Shown here: in pieces, positions 63,319 through 64,000 of the stretch
Layout of the letters: each line of letters begins with the position of its first letter
How positions within the stretch are numbered: the first letter of the stretch is position 1
Source: Gammaproteobacteria bacterium
Lineage (GTDB): Bacteria; Pseudomonadota; Gammaproteobacteria; HTCC5015
Reading direction: 5' to 3'
DNA: 64,000 bases
Assembly: GCA_026004975.1 (NCBI GenBank)
Contig: BPKE01000002.1
Coordinates: forward strand, 620,001 to 684,000
Translations under genes and position numbers: made by a program
The notes under the pieces: generated by a model
Database searches by the model: none
What the model was told of the DNA's origin: nothing
What the model saw: the letters and a program-made list of their open reading frames with translations, nothing else

Positions 63319-64000
63319 CTAGGGCCGCCCGTCGGCCTCGCTGTCCTTGGGCACCACCAGGTCGGCGCGGGTCAGTCCCAAGGCCAGCACCAGGGCGCTG
63401 GCGACGAAGATCGAGGAATAGGTGCCGACCACGATGCCGACGATGAGCGCCGTCGAGAATCCGCGCACGATCTCGCCGCCCAGGAAGAACAGCGAGCCCA
63501 AGACCAGCAGCGTCGTGCCCGACGTGATCAGGGTGCGGCTCAAGGTCTGGTTGATCGAGACGTTGGTCACCTCCACCGGGCCGGCGCGACGCATGCGCCG
63601 GAAGTTCTCGCGGATGCGGTCGTAGACGACGATGGTGTCGTTGAGCGAGTAGCCGATGACCGCCAGCAGGGCCGCCAACACGGTCAGGTCGAACTCGAGC
63701 TGCAGCAGGCTGAACACGCCCAGGGTGATGAGGACGTCGTGGGCCAAGGCCAGCACGGCACCGTAGGCGAAGCGCTTCTCGAAACGCAGCGCGACGTAGA
63801 CCATGATCGCCAGCAGCGCCAGCAGCAGGGCCAGGCCGCCCTCGTTCTTGAGCTCGTCACCGACCTGGGGGCCGACGAACTCCACCCGGCGCATCTCCAC
63901 CCGCGGGTCGAGCCCGCGCAGGATCTCCAGGATGCGGTCGCTGACCTTGGCCGAGCTTTCCGCGCCCAGGGCGTCTCCGCCGCCCGGCGGCAGGCGCACG
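63319..64000 (-). CDS. secF: Protein translocase subunit SecF, N-terminus off window
   Basis: VEFVGPQVGDELKNEGGLALLLALLAIMVYVALRFEKRFAYGAVLALAHDVLITLGVF; VIGYSLNDTIVVYDRIREN. Confidence 0.95.
   Translation of the reverse strand, partial: VRLPPGGGDALGAESSAKVSDRILEILRGLDPRVEMRRVEFVGPQVGDELKNEGGLALLLALLAIMVYVALRFEKRFAYGAVLALAHDVLITLGVFSLLQLEFDLTVLAALLAVIGYSLNDTIVVYDRIRENFRRMRRAGPVEVTNVSINQTLSRTLITSGTTLLVLGSLFFLGGEIVRGFSTALIVGIVVGTYSSIFVASALVLALGLTRADLVVPKDSEADGRP

Overview
GC-rich chromosomal window from what looks like a motile gammaproteobacterium; ectoine genes suggest salt tolerance, but the taxonomy is inference. No rRNA, tRNA, CRISPR, prophage or IS element was recognised. Left to right: (i) a housekeeping block cdsA(partial)-uppS-frr-pyrH-tsf-rpsB on -, with map-glnD on +; (ii) a small insertion between glnD and dapE holding an outer-membrane porin-like protein, a short PstS-like protein, a Tat-exported DUF1501-like protein and a large Cys-containing lipoprotein; (iii) dapE, an M3 metallopeptidase lipoprotein, an Opp/Yej-like peptide ABC transporter and fabI; (iv) cysND and a GGDEF protein; (v) a large flagellar region on - (fleSR-fliEFGHIJK-pomAB-pilZ and fliLMNOPQR-flhBA-flhF-fleN-motC-motD), interrupted by a + strand ectABC cluster with a deleted ectD remnant; (vi) a type IV pilin, an ECF sigma/anti-sigma pair, a GntP permease and rlmI; (vii) an iscR-nifS-iscS-iscU cluster, cynS, trmJ, suhB, a HAD hydrolase and secF(partial). 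Main observations: (1) a promoter-preceded, multi-branched structured element at about 26317-26471 overlapping the 3' end of motD, a candidate new ncRNA or MITE-like element; (2) good sigma54 promoters for fliL, fleSR and pilA, and a sigma28-like promoter for pomAB; (3) an ectD relic missing its catalytic core; (4) an IscR-type site on the iscR promoter, shared with divergent cynS; (5) eight single-base-type frameshifts in otherwise intact conserved genes, mostly in short homopolymers, which suggests sequence error more than gene decay.
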